Shown: positions 44,323-53,900 of the stretch, in pieces
Layout: each line of letters begins with the position of its first letter
Numbering within the stretch: position 1 is the first letter of the stretch
NCBI RefSeq assembly: GCF_943192915.1
Contig: NZ_CALPCD010000001.1
Coordinates: forward strand, 124,001 to 188,000
Reading direction: 5' to 3'
Source of the DNA: Anaerotardibacter muris
Lineage (GTDB): Bacteria > Actinomycetota > Coriobacteriia > Coriobacteriales > Eggerthellaceae
Length of the DNA stretch: 64,000 nucleotides
Made by a program: the position numbers and the translations under genes
Notes under the pieces: model-generated
The model's input: the letters and a program-made list of their open reading frames with translations, nothing else
Databases searched by the model: none
What the model was told of the DNA's origin: nothing

Positions 44323-44351
44323 ATTCTAGCGGAATTACGAACATTTGTTCG
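44323..44351 (-). promoter_or_regulatory. LexA (SOS) box and -10 of the 42-residue gene
   Basis: CGAACATTTGTTCG at 44338-44351 is a full-consensus box. On the minus strand it is followed, 9 bases on, by the -10 TAGAAT (44323-44328). The layout GTTCGTA-N5/6-CTANNNTG is nearly the same as at the Y-family polymerase promoter, where the -10 is TATAGT. Confidence 0.8.
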
Positions 44352-44426
44352 TGCGATTTTCGTGAATTTTAAATCTTAAGAAACGAAGAGATTTTATTCA
44401 GGAGCACCTGGGTTGGGCGCCGGCTC

Positions 44427-47400
44427 TTACTCAGCTTCCGACTTTGACTCAGCCTCTAACTCTGACTCTGACTCCGCAGGGGCTGGCGTGGTAGCGCGAG
44501 CGGCCATCTTGGCGGCTACGCCGCTGGTGGCGGCGGACATCCTGGCTGCGATGGTCTTGCGAGCCACTTTGCTTTCGGGCTGCTCGGGCTGGGGCTCGAG
44601 TTCTGGCTCGTTGGATGCTTCTGATTCGGATTCGGCGACTGCTTCGGGCTGCTGCTCGGCGACTGCTTCAGCTTCGCTGTCAGCCTCGGGCTCGACGACT
44701 TCAACCATTTCTTCAGACTCTGCAATGGTCTCGACATGGGCAGGTGCCTCTATCTCGAGCTCGGCTTCTGCGGATGCTTCTGCCTCTGCGGCAGCTTTGG
44801 TCACGGCCTCGGGTTCAATGATCGGCTTTGCCTCGATCGTCTCAGACTCGATCAGGGCCTCTACCGGCTCTGTCACGGTTTCGGACTCGATGACCGCTTC
44901 GATCGGAGCTTCCGCGGGCTCTGCGGGGGTCTCAAGAGCCTCTACCTGCTCGGTCGCGACTGCAAGCTCTTCGGGTTCAGCATCGACTACAGGTTCGGCT
45001 TTCGCTTCAGGTTCGGGCGCTGCTTCAGCTTCAACTGCCTCGACCGTTTCCGCCTTCGCAGCCATTTTGGGCACCTCGTCAGGCTCGATCGATTCGACCT
45101 CCTCGACCATCGCGGTCATTTTGGGGGCCTCGTCAGCTTCAACCGCCTCAATCGCTTCCACCGCTTCGGCGGCTTCGACGGGTTCAGCTACCTCGATTAC
45201 CACTGGTTCTTCGGAAACTGCTTTCGCGTCATCGCTGGAGCTAGCCTGTCCCCTTTTTGTCCGGGACACTTTGGGGCCTGTCCCCGAAGTGTCCGGGACA
45301 GTTTCGGACCTGTCCCCAGGGAGGGGGATCTTGGCGGGCTTGAACTGGAGGGCCTTTTCGGGCAGCAGGGGCTCGGAGAGGTAGAAGCCCTGCACGATGT
45401 CGCAGCCAACTTCGACGCACATCTGCAGCTGCTCGGCGGTCTCGACACCTTCGATGACCACCTGCTTGTCGGCATCATGCGCCAGGCGCACCAGGTTCGC
45501 GATAACGCTGGCGTCGCCGCCCTGAAGGAAGCCTTCGGTCAGCGAGCGATCGATCTTGATGATGTCGGCTGGGACCTGCATCACACGTGCCAGCGAGGTG
45601 TAACCCGCGCCGAAGCCGTCAATAGTGATGCCGAAGCCGTCTTCACGCAGTTCGTCGAAGAAGGTCGTGGCCTTCGCCATGTTGTTCAGGAAGAGCTGCT
45701 CTTTGATCTCGACACGCAGGAACTTCGGCGCGATCTTGTTCTCATCGAGCGCTTCTTTGGCGCACGCCACGTATTTGTCGTCGCGGAGCTGGCCGAACGA
45801 GTGGTTGATCGACACAGGGACCATGCGCTGCTTGCGCTTCTTCCACGTGGCGAGCTGCTGTGCTACTTTGCGTGTTACGATGCGATCGATCTCGATGATC
45901 TGGTCGCTGGCCTCGGCGATGGGGATGAACTGGTCGGGCGGATAGGGCTCGCCGTGAAGGCGAACGAGCGCTTCGTAGCCCACCACTTTGCTGGTGGCCA
46001 GTTCGATCTGGGGCTGGTAGAGAACGTGCAGGTCGTCCTGACTGATGGCTTCGCGCAAGCATGACGTGATGGCAAGCTTGCTCTCTTCAGCTTCGCGCAT
46101 GTGGCGGTCGTAGAAGGCGACCTCATCGATGCTGCCTGTGGATTCGGCCTGACGAATTGCCAGTTCAACGCCAGAAACCATTTCCTCGATGGACATGCCG
46201 CGTTCGCGGTTGTAGACGCCAACGCACGACGTGAGGCTAATGTTCTCGCCGTCCACTTTGACCGGCTGTCCGAGCAGGCTCTCCACTTCATCAAGGAACT
46301 TGCCGCCGCGCTTCAAGGCTCGATCGGTACCGATGATGAACTGGCTGTGACCTGGACGAACGATGAAAGCCTTGTCCAGGCCGTCGAGGCGTTCGGCTAC
46401 CACCTTGATCACTTCGTTGCTGGTTCCCGAACCGCGGGTCTCGTCGAGCTGATCGACTTCGAGCAAGTCAATGCCCACGATCGAACGAACGCGCGAGCTG
46501 GCTTCGTTACCCGCGAAGGCGGTGAGCCACTGCATGTTCGGCATTTCAGTGAGGTTGTCGGTATAGAAGCGGCGCTCGAGGGCGTTTCGCTGTGTGACAA
46601 TATCAGCCATCTGTGCCACAGTTCGGCGATAACCAAGGAAGGCGAACGCGACGATGCACGCGATTCCCAGCACCAGCAGCAAGACCGGCATGAAGATGGA
46701 GCGGAGCGAATCGAGCGAGAATCCGCCCTGGTTGACCAGCGTTGCGCTGGCGGGCACCAGACCTGTGGCGATGCCGTAATTGCCCAGGACCTGGGTGTCG
46801 TAGACGGAGCCTTCGCTGGTAAAGGTCTCGACGGGGATGTCAGCCGGGCGAGTGCCGTTGAGCACCGAAACCACAATTTCGCCGGCGCGCTGGCCTTCAG
46901 CTTCGTAATCGATGAAGCCCGAGCCTGCGAAGCCCTCGCCCACTCCGGTCAGGCCGATGGCGTAGATCGGCTGCGCGGATGCCTGGGAAAGGAAGAACGC
47001 AGTCTGGTCTGCGCCGTATGCGTTGCCGGCAGCGTCAGCGTTGGCGTCGAGATAGACAAGGATAGTGTCTTCGTTGGTGTTAGCGACCTGTTGAGCCAGG
47101 TCAGCACGGCTCATGCGTGAAGCATTGGCGTACTGGATGGAATAGGTACTGAAGAGATCGGGGTTTTCGCTGACCGCTTGTTCGAACTGGGCGCGATCGC
47201 CCGTGCCAGTGGCGGTGTTATCCGTGATGACCAGCATGTTCGTGGCGTTCGGGCGCATGGCGGATGCAGTCTCGATCGTGTTACGAGCGTTATACGCTTC
47301 AAGCAGACCTGTTGCATAACCAGCTTGGAACGCGGCGTTGGCGTGTGCTACATCATTGACACCCAGGAAGACCACGGGCGTGGTGGAGAAGAGGCTGTCG

Positions 47401-47879
47401 CGGGTAGCTTCGGCGAAGCAGAGGGCATCGTCATCGATGCAAATGACCGCAGAATACTTGCCGTGAGCTGCGATCTTTTCGGAAAGCGCCTGCCCCCAGG
47501 TGGTGGCTGCCAGGGCGTTTCCATAGGCGGCCGTAGAGGTGGAAACGTTGGCGTTCTGCGCTGTAGCACGCGCATCGAGGTATTCGACATCTGCGGAAAC
47601 CGAGCTGCGGCGCAGGAGGTCGAGCAAACCGTCGCGCTGGAGCTTGGTGGCGGTATCGGCGTCGTCGTAGGAGGCCAAGACCAGCACTTCAGCGAGAGAG
47701 TCGGCCTGGACCATTTGGGAAGCGACCTGCTGGTTTCGCGTGTTCTGTTCGTTGATGCCGTTGAGCATGAACATAGCGGAAACGATCAGCGCGCAGGCAG
47801 CAATGAACAGCGCCACGCGAGTGACGTAGTACTTGCGGCCTTGCAGCCAGCTGCTATTTGGAGGTAGAGAAACCCCCAT
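44427..47879 (-). CDS. membrane protein with binding-protein-like sensor, degenerate GGDEF and EAL domains
   Basis: This protein has 1150 residues. TM1 (about 20-42), an extracytoplasmic domain (about 55-395) resembling ABC-type binding proteins, TM2 (about 410-432), then a GGDEF-like domain in which the active-site motif is GHSQF, so cyclase activity is unlikely. An EAL domain (about 620-840) has YEALVR, SINHSF, RVEIKEQ, KIDRSL and EGVETAEQ, but IDGFGAGY replaces the usual DDFG and so lacks one metal-binding Asp. Residues about 855-879 are a translated 32-bp-type repeat array, and the last 270 residues are a Glu/Ala/Val-rich disordered tail. AAAGGAAC precedes the ATG. It may bind c-di-GMP or act as a weak phosphodiesterase. 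Confidence 0.88.
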   Translation of the reverse strand: MGVSLPPNSSWLQGRKYYVTRVALFIAACALIVSAMFMLNGINEQNTRNQQVASQMVQADSLAEVLVLASYDDADTATKLQRDGLLDLLRRSSVSADVEYLDARATAQNANVSTSTAAYGNALAATTWGQALSEKIAAHGKYSAVICIDDDALCFAEATRDSLFSTTPVVFLGVNDVAHANAAFQAGYATGLLEAYNARNTIETASAMRPNATNMLVITDNTATGTGDRAQFEQAVSENPDLFSTYSIQYANASRMSRADLAQQVANTNEDTILVYLDANADAAGNAYGADQTAFFLSQASAQPIYAIGLTGVGEGFAGSGFIDYEAEGQRAGEIVVSVLNGTRPADIPVETFTSEGSVYDTQVLGNYGIATGLVPASATLVNQGGFSLDSLRSIFMPVLLLVLGIACIVAFAFLGYRRTVAQMADIVTQRNALERRFYTDNLTEMPNMQWLTAFAGNEASSRVRSIVGIDLLEVDQLDETRGSGTSNEVIKVVAERLDGLDKAFIVRPGHSQFIIGTDRALKRGGKFLDEVESLLGQPVKVDGENISLTSCVGVYNRERGMSIEEMVSGVELAIRQAESTGSIDEVAFYDRHMREAEESKLAITSCLREAISQDDLHVLYQPQIELATSKVVGYEALVRLHGEPYPPDQFIPIAEASDQIIEIDRIVTRKVAQQLATWKKRKQRMVPVSINHSFGQLRDDKYVACAKEALDENKIAPKFLRVEIKEQLFLNNMAKATTFFDELREDGFGITIDGFGAGYTSLARVMQVPADIIKIDRSLTEGFLQGGDASVIANLVRLAHDADKQVVIEGVETAEQLQMCVEVGCDIVQGFYLSEPLLPEKALQFKPAKIPLPGDRSETVPDTSGTGPKVSRTKRGQASSSDDAKAVSEEPVVIEVAEPVEAAEAVEAIEAVEADEAPKMTAMVEEVESIEPDEVPKMAAKAETVEAVEAEAAPEPEAKAEPVVDAEPEELAVATEQVEALETPAEPAEAPIEAVIESETVTEPVEALIESETIEAKPIIEPEAVTKAAAEAEASAEAELEIEAPAHVETIAESEEMVEVVEPEADSEAEAVAEQQPEAVAESESEASNEPELEPQPEQPESKVARKTIAARMSAATSGVAAKMAARATTPAPAESESELEAESKSEAE
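45245..45317. repeat. 32-bp-period repeat array inside the EAL protein gene
   Basis: CCTGTCCCC at 45245, 45277 and 45309 (73 bp total). Read on the minus strand it is translated in frame as a segment ending SRTKRGQAS, between the EAL domain and the acidic tail. Confidence 0.95.
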
Positions 47880-47901
47880 GCTCGTTCCTTTCTATGTTGG
47901 C

Positions 47902-47924
47902 GGGACAGTTTGGGACCTGTCCCC
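47902..47924. repeat. partial unit of the 32-bp repeat
   Basis: GGGACAGTTTGGGACCTGTCCCC lies in the 53-bp gap between the 14.8-kb ORF stop and the EAL protein start. Confidence 0.8.
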
Positions 47925-47932
47925 GGTGTTCG

Positions 47933-50900
47933 CTAGCGCATGAACTTCCAGCGACGCTTGCGGTTCATGGCGTTCGAGGTCTTCGCGTTGGCAACAGCCG
48001 TTGCAGCGGCACCTGCGGCACCAGCAGCGACAGCCACAGCCGCCACAGCGGCCACGGTAGTGCCCACGGCTTCTGCAGCCTGGGCGGGCGCCATTTCGCC
48101 CTCTGAGAGGCCTGTGAGGGCCTCAGCGCTCACGGTAGTGATGCCTTCCGTGGTGGCGGGCAGCACTTCGAGCGCAGGCGGAAGCACGACAGCTTCAGCC
48201 AGATTCGAAAGCAGCTCGATAGCAGGGTTTTCCTGCAGAGCCGCGAGAGCGTCTTCAACAGAGGGGAGCGCGTCGGGGATAGCCTCGATCACGGGGGCGG
48301 CTGCCGCAGCAAACGGAGCGAAAGCCGTGGGCGTGAACGAGGCAGGACGCGCGGAAGTGGTCGAACTTGCCGCGGCGGGCCTGGTGGAGGTGCTAGAAGC
48401 AGAGCCGAGCGACGTGGGCGCGCTCGAAGAATTCGCGAAGATGGCCGCGATGGCCGGGTCCTTCATCTGAGCGTGAGCCTTGTCGCGGAATGCGTCCACA
48501 GCTGCCTGCGTCATGCTGGCTTCGGAAACTTCACCGTCTGCGGCGGGCGCTGACGTGGGAACCCAACGCGCGTAGAGCGTGGTCTCGGCGCCAGAGGTGT
48601 CCTTCAGCGCATCGATCAAGAACATGGTGTGGAGCTTGTCGTCCACGAGCGCGTCGGTGTTATGGATGGCCACGCCTTGCCCGTCGGGGCTGGTGTTCCA
48701 GCAGAGGAACTTGTAGCCGTCCTTCTTCAGCGTGTCGCCGCTGGTGGCGGCGGTGCCTTCGCCGAAGGTCGCGGAAGTTGAGGTGAAGGCGGAGGCGTCT
48801 TCGGCCTGCGCGCCCTGAAGGTCATATTTGAAGGTGTAGGTGTTCGCCTTGAAGATGGCGGTGAAGACCAGCGCGCTGGCATCTTCGCCAGCCTCAAGAG
48901 CGTAATCGCGGATCTGGTTGGCGGTGAGCGTTGCGTTGTTGCTGAAGATCTTGGCCGTGTCGGGGTCGGTGCCGATGCTCACGAGCCACGCCTTGAAGCA
49001 GTAGCCGCGATCGGCCTTGGCGGTGACGCCTTGGAGGTCGTTCAGCGGGTCTGAGGTGCGCGTGATGGTGCCACCGTCAGTGGAGAGGTAGCGAATGCTG
49101 GGGGTGTCGGCAGGCGCGGGGTCAACGGGGTCCGTGGGTTTGACGGGGTCTGGGTCGACGGGATCCGTAGGATCAGTAGGGTCTGGGTCGATGGGGTCGG
49201 TGGTGTCGGTCGTGTCGCCCTTGTCGCCACCGCCTTCGCCTTCGCCGTTGCCGTTGTTGCCATCGGTGTCGCCGTCGCCGTCACCATTGTTATCGTTGCC
49301 AGCACCTTCGTCTTCGCCTTCGCCGTTGCCGTTGTTGGTGCCGTCGTTGCCGTCAGAGTCACCATCGGCGTCGCCATTATCGGAGCCTTCGGAGGTGTTG
49401 TCGTCACCCTCATCGGGGGTGCTAGCGTCGGTTTGGTCAGTTTCGGGGTCTTCGCTGTCTTCGGCAAGAGCAGGTTCGTTGTTTTCCGCTTCTTCAGTGT
49501 TGAAAACTTCTGAATCGGCTTCTACCTGGGGTGCCGCGGTGGTTTCCAGGGTTTCCGCGGTAGGCGCGGAATCAAGCGCGGTACTTGCATCCTGATCGAG
49601 CGCGGCATCATTGATGGCGCCGTTCGCGTCATCGGTCACAGCGCCGTTACTCGCAACATCGAGCCCAGCGTTCAATTCGGAATCTTCAGCAACAGCGTCG
49701 TTCGTCACGCTGGCTTGTCCCCAAAGTGTCCGGGACAGTTCTGAACCTGTCCCCAAAGTGTCCGGGACAGATTTGAACCCGTCCCCCAAAAGGGTGTCGC
49801 CGAAGTGGGAGATGGAGCCAGAGGATTTTGCCTGGTTAGAGGAAGAGGTGGAGAGGAAGTCTTCGTTTGCCAAGGTGGCAGGGATGATGGCTTCGTCTTC
49901 ACGACCGCGAACTGCGCTCACCTGCAGGCCATCGTCAACGAAAGCATCGTTAGATGCGGGCGCGGTGTTCTTTTCAGATCCAGCGCTACGCACGACCAAG
50001 GGCACTTCGCACACATATGTGAACGAGCCCTCCCCTGCTGCTAGCGCGTCATCCTGCGCAGCGGCGGTACCCGACTGGCTTGCCGGAGCAACGCCCGTTA
50101 CCAGTGTGAGCGCTTCAGCGTCTTCCCGCGCTGGGTCGGAAATTCCCGCGCTTGCGCTGGTCAGTGGTGCATTTTGCGCAGACGCGGAAGCCGCGGCCAC
50201 TCGATTGAGCGAGCCACTCTTAGCGGCAGCCTTCTTGGCAGCGCTGGAGCTTGCCGTGGTGGCAGCCGAAGAGCCCAATCGCGAAGTAGTGGGTGCTGCG
50301 TAGGTGGTGGCGCTCGAGGTTCCGCGCGCAGTGTATGCAGCCGAAGTACTCGGAGCAGCGCCAGAAACACCCGAAACGCTCGAAGACGCATTCGAATAAG
50401 TATTCGATGCCGACGGAACGCGGGTCACGGCCACGCCAGCGGAATTCGTCTTGATCGAAGAAGGCGAAACCGAATAGCTGCTGCCCGTTGCATTGCGATT
50501 GGCGGCAGCAAGCTTGTTCAGATGAGCCTGACGCTCGGCTTCGTCGGCGCTTGAGGCGGACGAGGCTGACGATGAGCTTGCAGCGCTCGATCGGGCGCCA
50601 TTAGATGCAGAAGACCCCGTCTTGGATGTGGCGGGGTCGTTTGAGTGCTGCGTTTGGGTATTCGATTGCGTGGCGGTGTTGGCATCCGAGGATCCAGGAT
50701 CACCCGTGGAGGCCACAGCGATGCCAGGCATGAACGCAACAACGACGGCCAGTACTAGGGCCGTCGCAGTAGAGGCGATGAAGGTGAAGGAAGCCTGTCC
50801 CCGAAGTGTCCGGGACAGATTTGAACCTGTCCCCGAAGTGTCCGGGACAGATTTGAACCCGTCCCCAGGCATAAAAAAAGAACCCGGGGATCGAACAATG

Positions 50901-53900
50901 TCAGTCCCGGCACTGCGACTGACATTGTTCTCCATGGTGTTCCTCATCTTGCGAATGATGTTGTGAGCAATTGCAGCCCACTCAGCCTTGCGGCCGTTGG
51001 TGTTGAGCTCAGCTTCGCCTTCGCGAGCCTCGAACCAGTTGCGGTCGGTCTCGGTTGCAGCTTCGCGATCGTTACGCTTACGAGCGGCGATCACGATCAC
51101 GAAGAGGGCGATCAGAGCGATCAGTGCGAGGACGAAGACGTTAGTGTCGTCAGCGGTCTTCGGGAGGGTGGAACCGCCCTCAACCACGTCCTCTGCGGGG
51201 ATCTCAGCCTCGGGAGCCAGCGGCTCTTCGTAATCGTAGAGCGCTTCGATCTCGGTAGGACCAAGGATGACCAGTTCGCTCAGGTCGTTGATCACGCCGG
51301 TGATGGTCTCACCAGTGTCGGAGTCGATCATGGTGTAGGACCAACCCTTGAAGGTTGCACCGTTCTTAGGAGCCTGAGCAACGGTGGAGATGAACTGACC
51401 AGGGATGCCCTTGCCCCACTCGGTGTTGGTGGAACCACCGATGACGTCAGCGATCTTGTCGTCGCGATCCTTAACGGTAACCGGGTAGGAGTTGATCTGC
51501 CACTGAGCGAAGAGCTTCATGCCGCCTTCAGGGAAGGTGATGTTCTGACCCAGCTTGTAAGAGGTGCCAGAGCCATCCGCTGCGGTGTTCCAGCCAACCA
51601 GGGTGTGGTGACCGCGGTTGATGCCAGAGCCGTTGGAGATCGTACCCGTAGTGGAGTGCGGTGCGCGGGTAGCGGGGATGCTGCCGTTGCCGCCGTTAGG
51701 ATCGTACTCGATCACTGCATCAGCGTTCTTGGTGAACACTGCGCGGTAGACTGCGGAGTAGAGACGACCGTCCTCGTCGGGCTCAACAACGAACATGTGC
51801 TCGTTGAGGTCGCCCAGGGTCTTCCAGTCATTGGTGGTGTTCACCAGACGGGAAACGCCGTTCTCGGAAACCAGCTCCCAGCCCTTGAAGGTGTAACCAG
51901 GCTTGCCAGTTGCGATGGAGTGGAGGCGGTTACCAGCGGAGGAGCCTTCGCCTACGTGCTGGCCAGTAACAGCGCTGACGTAGTCAACCACACGGTCGAT
52001 GGTGCCACCCTCGGTGACGGTGTATTCGATCTTGACGATGATCTCCTTCCACATTGCATACAGCGTGATGCTGGACTGCTCGTGGTTAGGATCGATCGCA
52101 TTGGACATGTCAAAGTACTTGGTTGCGTCGGTGATGGTGAGACCAGAACCGTCGCGCTTGGTGTTCCAACCCACGAACTCGTAGCCGTGAGGTGCGCCGT
52201 CGAAGCCGTTAGCGTCCTTCAGGTTGAAGCCGCTCTGGGTCCACTTGACGCCCGTCATGTCTTCGATGATCTGAGGGGTCTGCCAATCCGGAACCGGCTT
52301 GATAACGCCAGGGTTGGTGTTCTTATCGTTGTTGAGGTCAAACTTAACCTCGAGGTTGTCAAGTTCGCTCCACATTGCGTAGACGGTCATACCAGTGGTA
52401 CGGAGGGTCTCGTCATTGTAGTTGGAGCCGAAGATCGCCTTAACGAGCTCTTCGTAGGTCATGGTTGCGGTGAGCCAGGTGCCCGTGCCGTCAGCCTTGG
52501 TGTTCCAACGGTTCGGGGTCTTGCCCAGGGTGTAACCGAACTTGGTAGGCAGCGGATTGCCTGCAGCGGTGACACGGTCAGCCATGGAGAGACCTTCGAC
52601 CTTCAGAACGGTCTTGTTGTCTGCATACTTACCAGTGTTCGCATCGAAGTTGATGATGTAATCGTTTGCGAGCTGGTAGATGACAGTTACGATATTGCGG
52701 CCGTCCGGTGCAGTCTCAAGAACGATAGAAGGCAGGGTTGCCGGGTTCTTGTAACCAGCAGGACGATACTTGTTCACGATATCCAGCGGTGCAGTGTAAA
52801 CATCGCCGACCAGGCCAGCATTCGGGACGAGCAGTTCGTCGAACTTGGTCTGAACACCGTTGTCGGTAACGAACTCGATGAGAACGTCGACATACTGTGC
52901 CCAAACAGCGGTTGCCAGAACATCTGCGTAAGGCATCTGGAATGCAGCGCCTGCGCCGATGGTGGTGCTCTTAGCCTCACCAGTGTTTGCGTCGGTCCAG
53001 GTGATGACCCAGCCGGTCAGCTTCTGACCAGTGAGCTGTGCACCCGGGATGGTGACATTGGATTCAGCGATCGCAGTGTCGGGACCGGGGTTCAGGGTCC
53101 AGTTACCGCCACCGAGTTCGTACTCGATGTTGAACGGAATGCGGTCGTAGTAGACCTTCAGGACGGTGGAACCGTCGCCCGCGACGATCGCGGAGAGGAT
53201 CTGAGCGAAGTGGTTATCGTTCAGGCCATAGCCCAGCCACTTACCTGCGGTGGTGTCGATCAGGTGGGTGGATGCCGGGTTGGTCGGATCCATAACGTCG
53301 GCCAGAGCCTCAGACATGATGTCATGGTACTTACCAGACTCGAGCTTGGCGTAAGAGCCGTCTGCCTGCTGGAAGTAGAAGTCGATGGTGTACTGAGCAG
53401 CAGCCGGGATGAAGTTCGCGTAGTAGATCGCGGGGATCCAACCGTCTGCAGGACGCATCGGCTTCAGAGCCACACCGATGACATTGCCATCAGCGTCGAA
53501 GTCGTAGTCAAGCCAGCTGTTCGGCACCTTGGTGGTGTGAGCAGCGTCCATGTACCAGCCGTCGAATGCGTAACCAGGCTTCGGAGTTGCGATGGAACCA
53601 TCAAGGCGAACCTTGGTGCCGTCGACGATGTTCTCAACCGTGGAGGAGAGAGTACCGCGGCCAGCAGCGCCATCAGCGAACTCGAACTTGACGGAGATGG
53701 AAGCGAAGTTCCAAACCGGTACGAAGGTCACGCCGTGTGCAGGCATCTTGAAGGTGCCAGTGTAACGGCCGGAAAGTTCATTAGAGGTGATCACGCCGTC
53801 GCCATTCGCGTCGTTCCAGATCGCCCAACCTGCGAATTCATAGCCCTCGCGCTGAACATCAGCAGAGGTGAGCAGGGTGACGGTCTCGTCGGTGCGAGGC

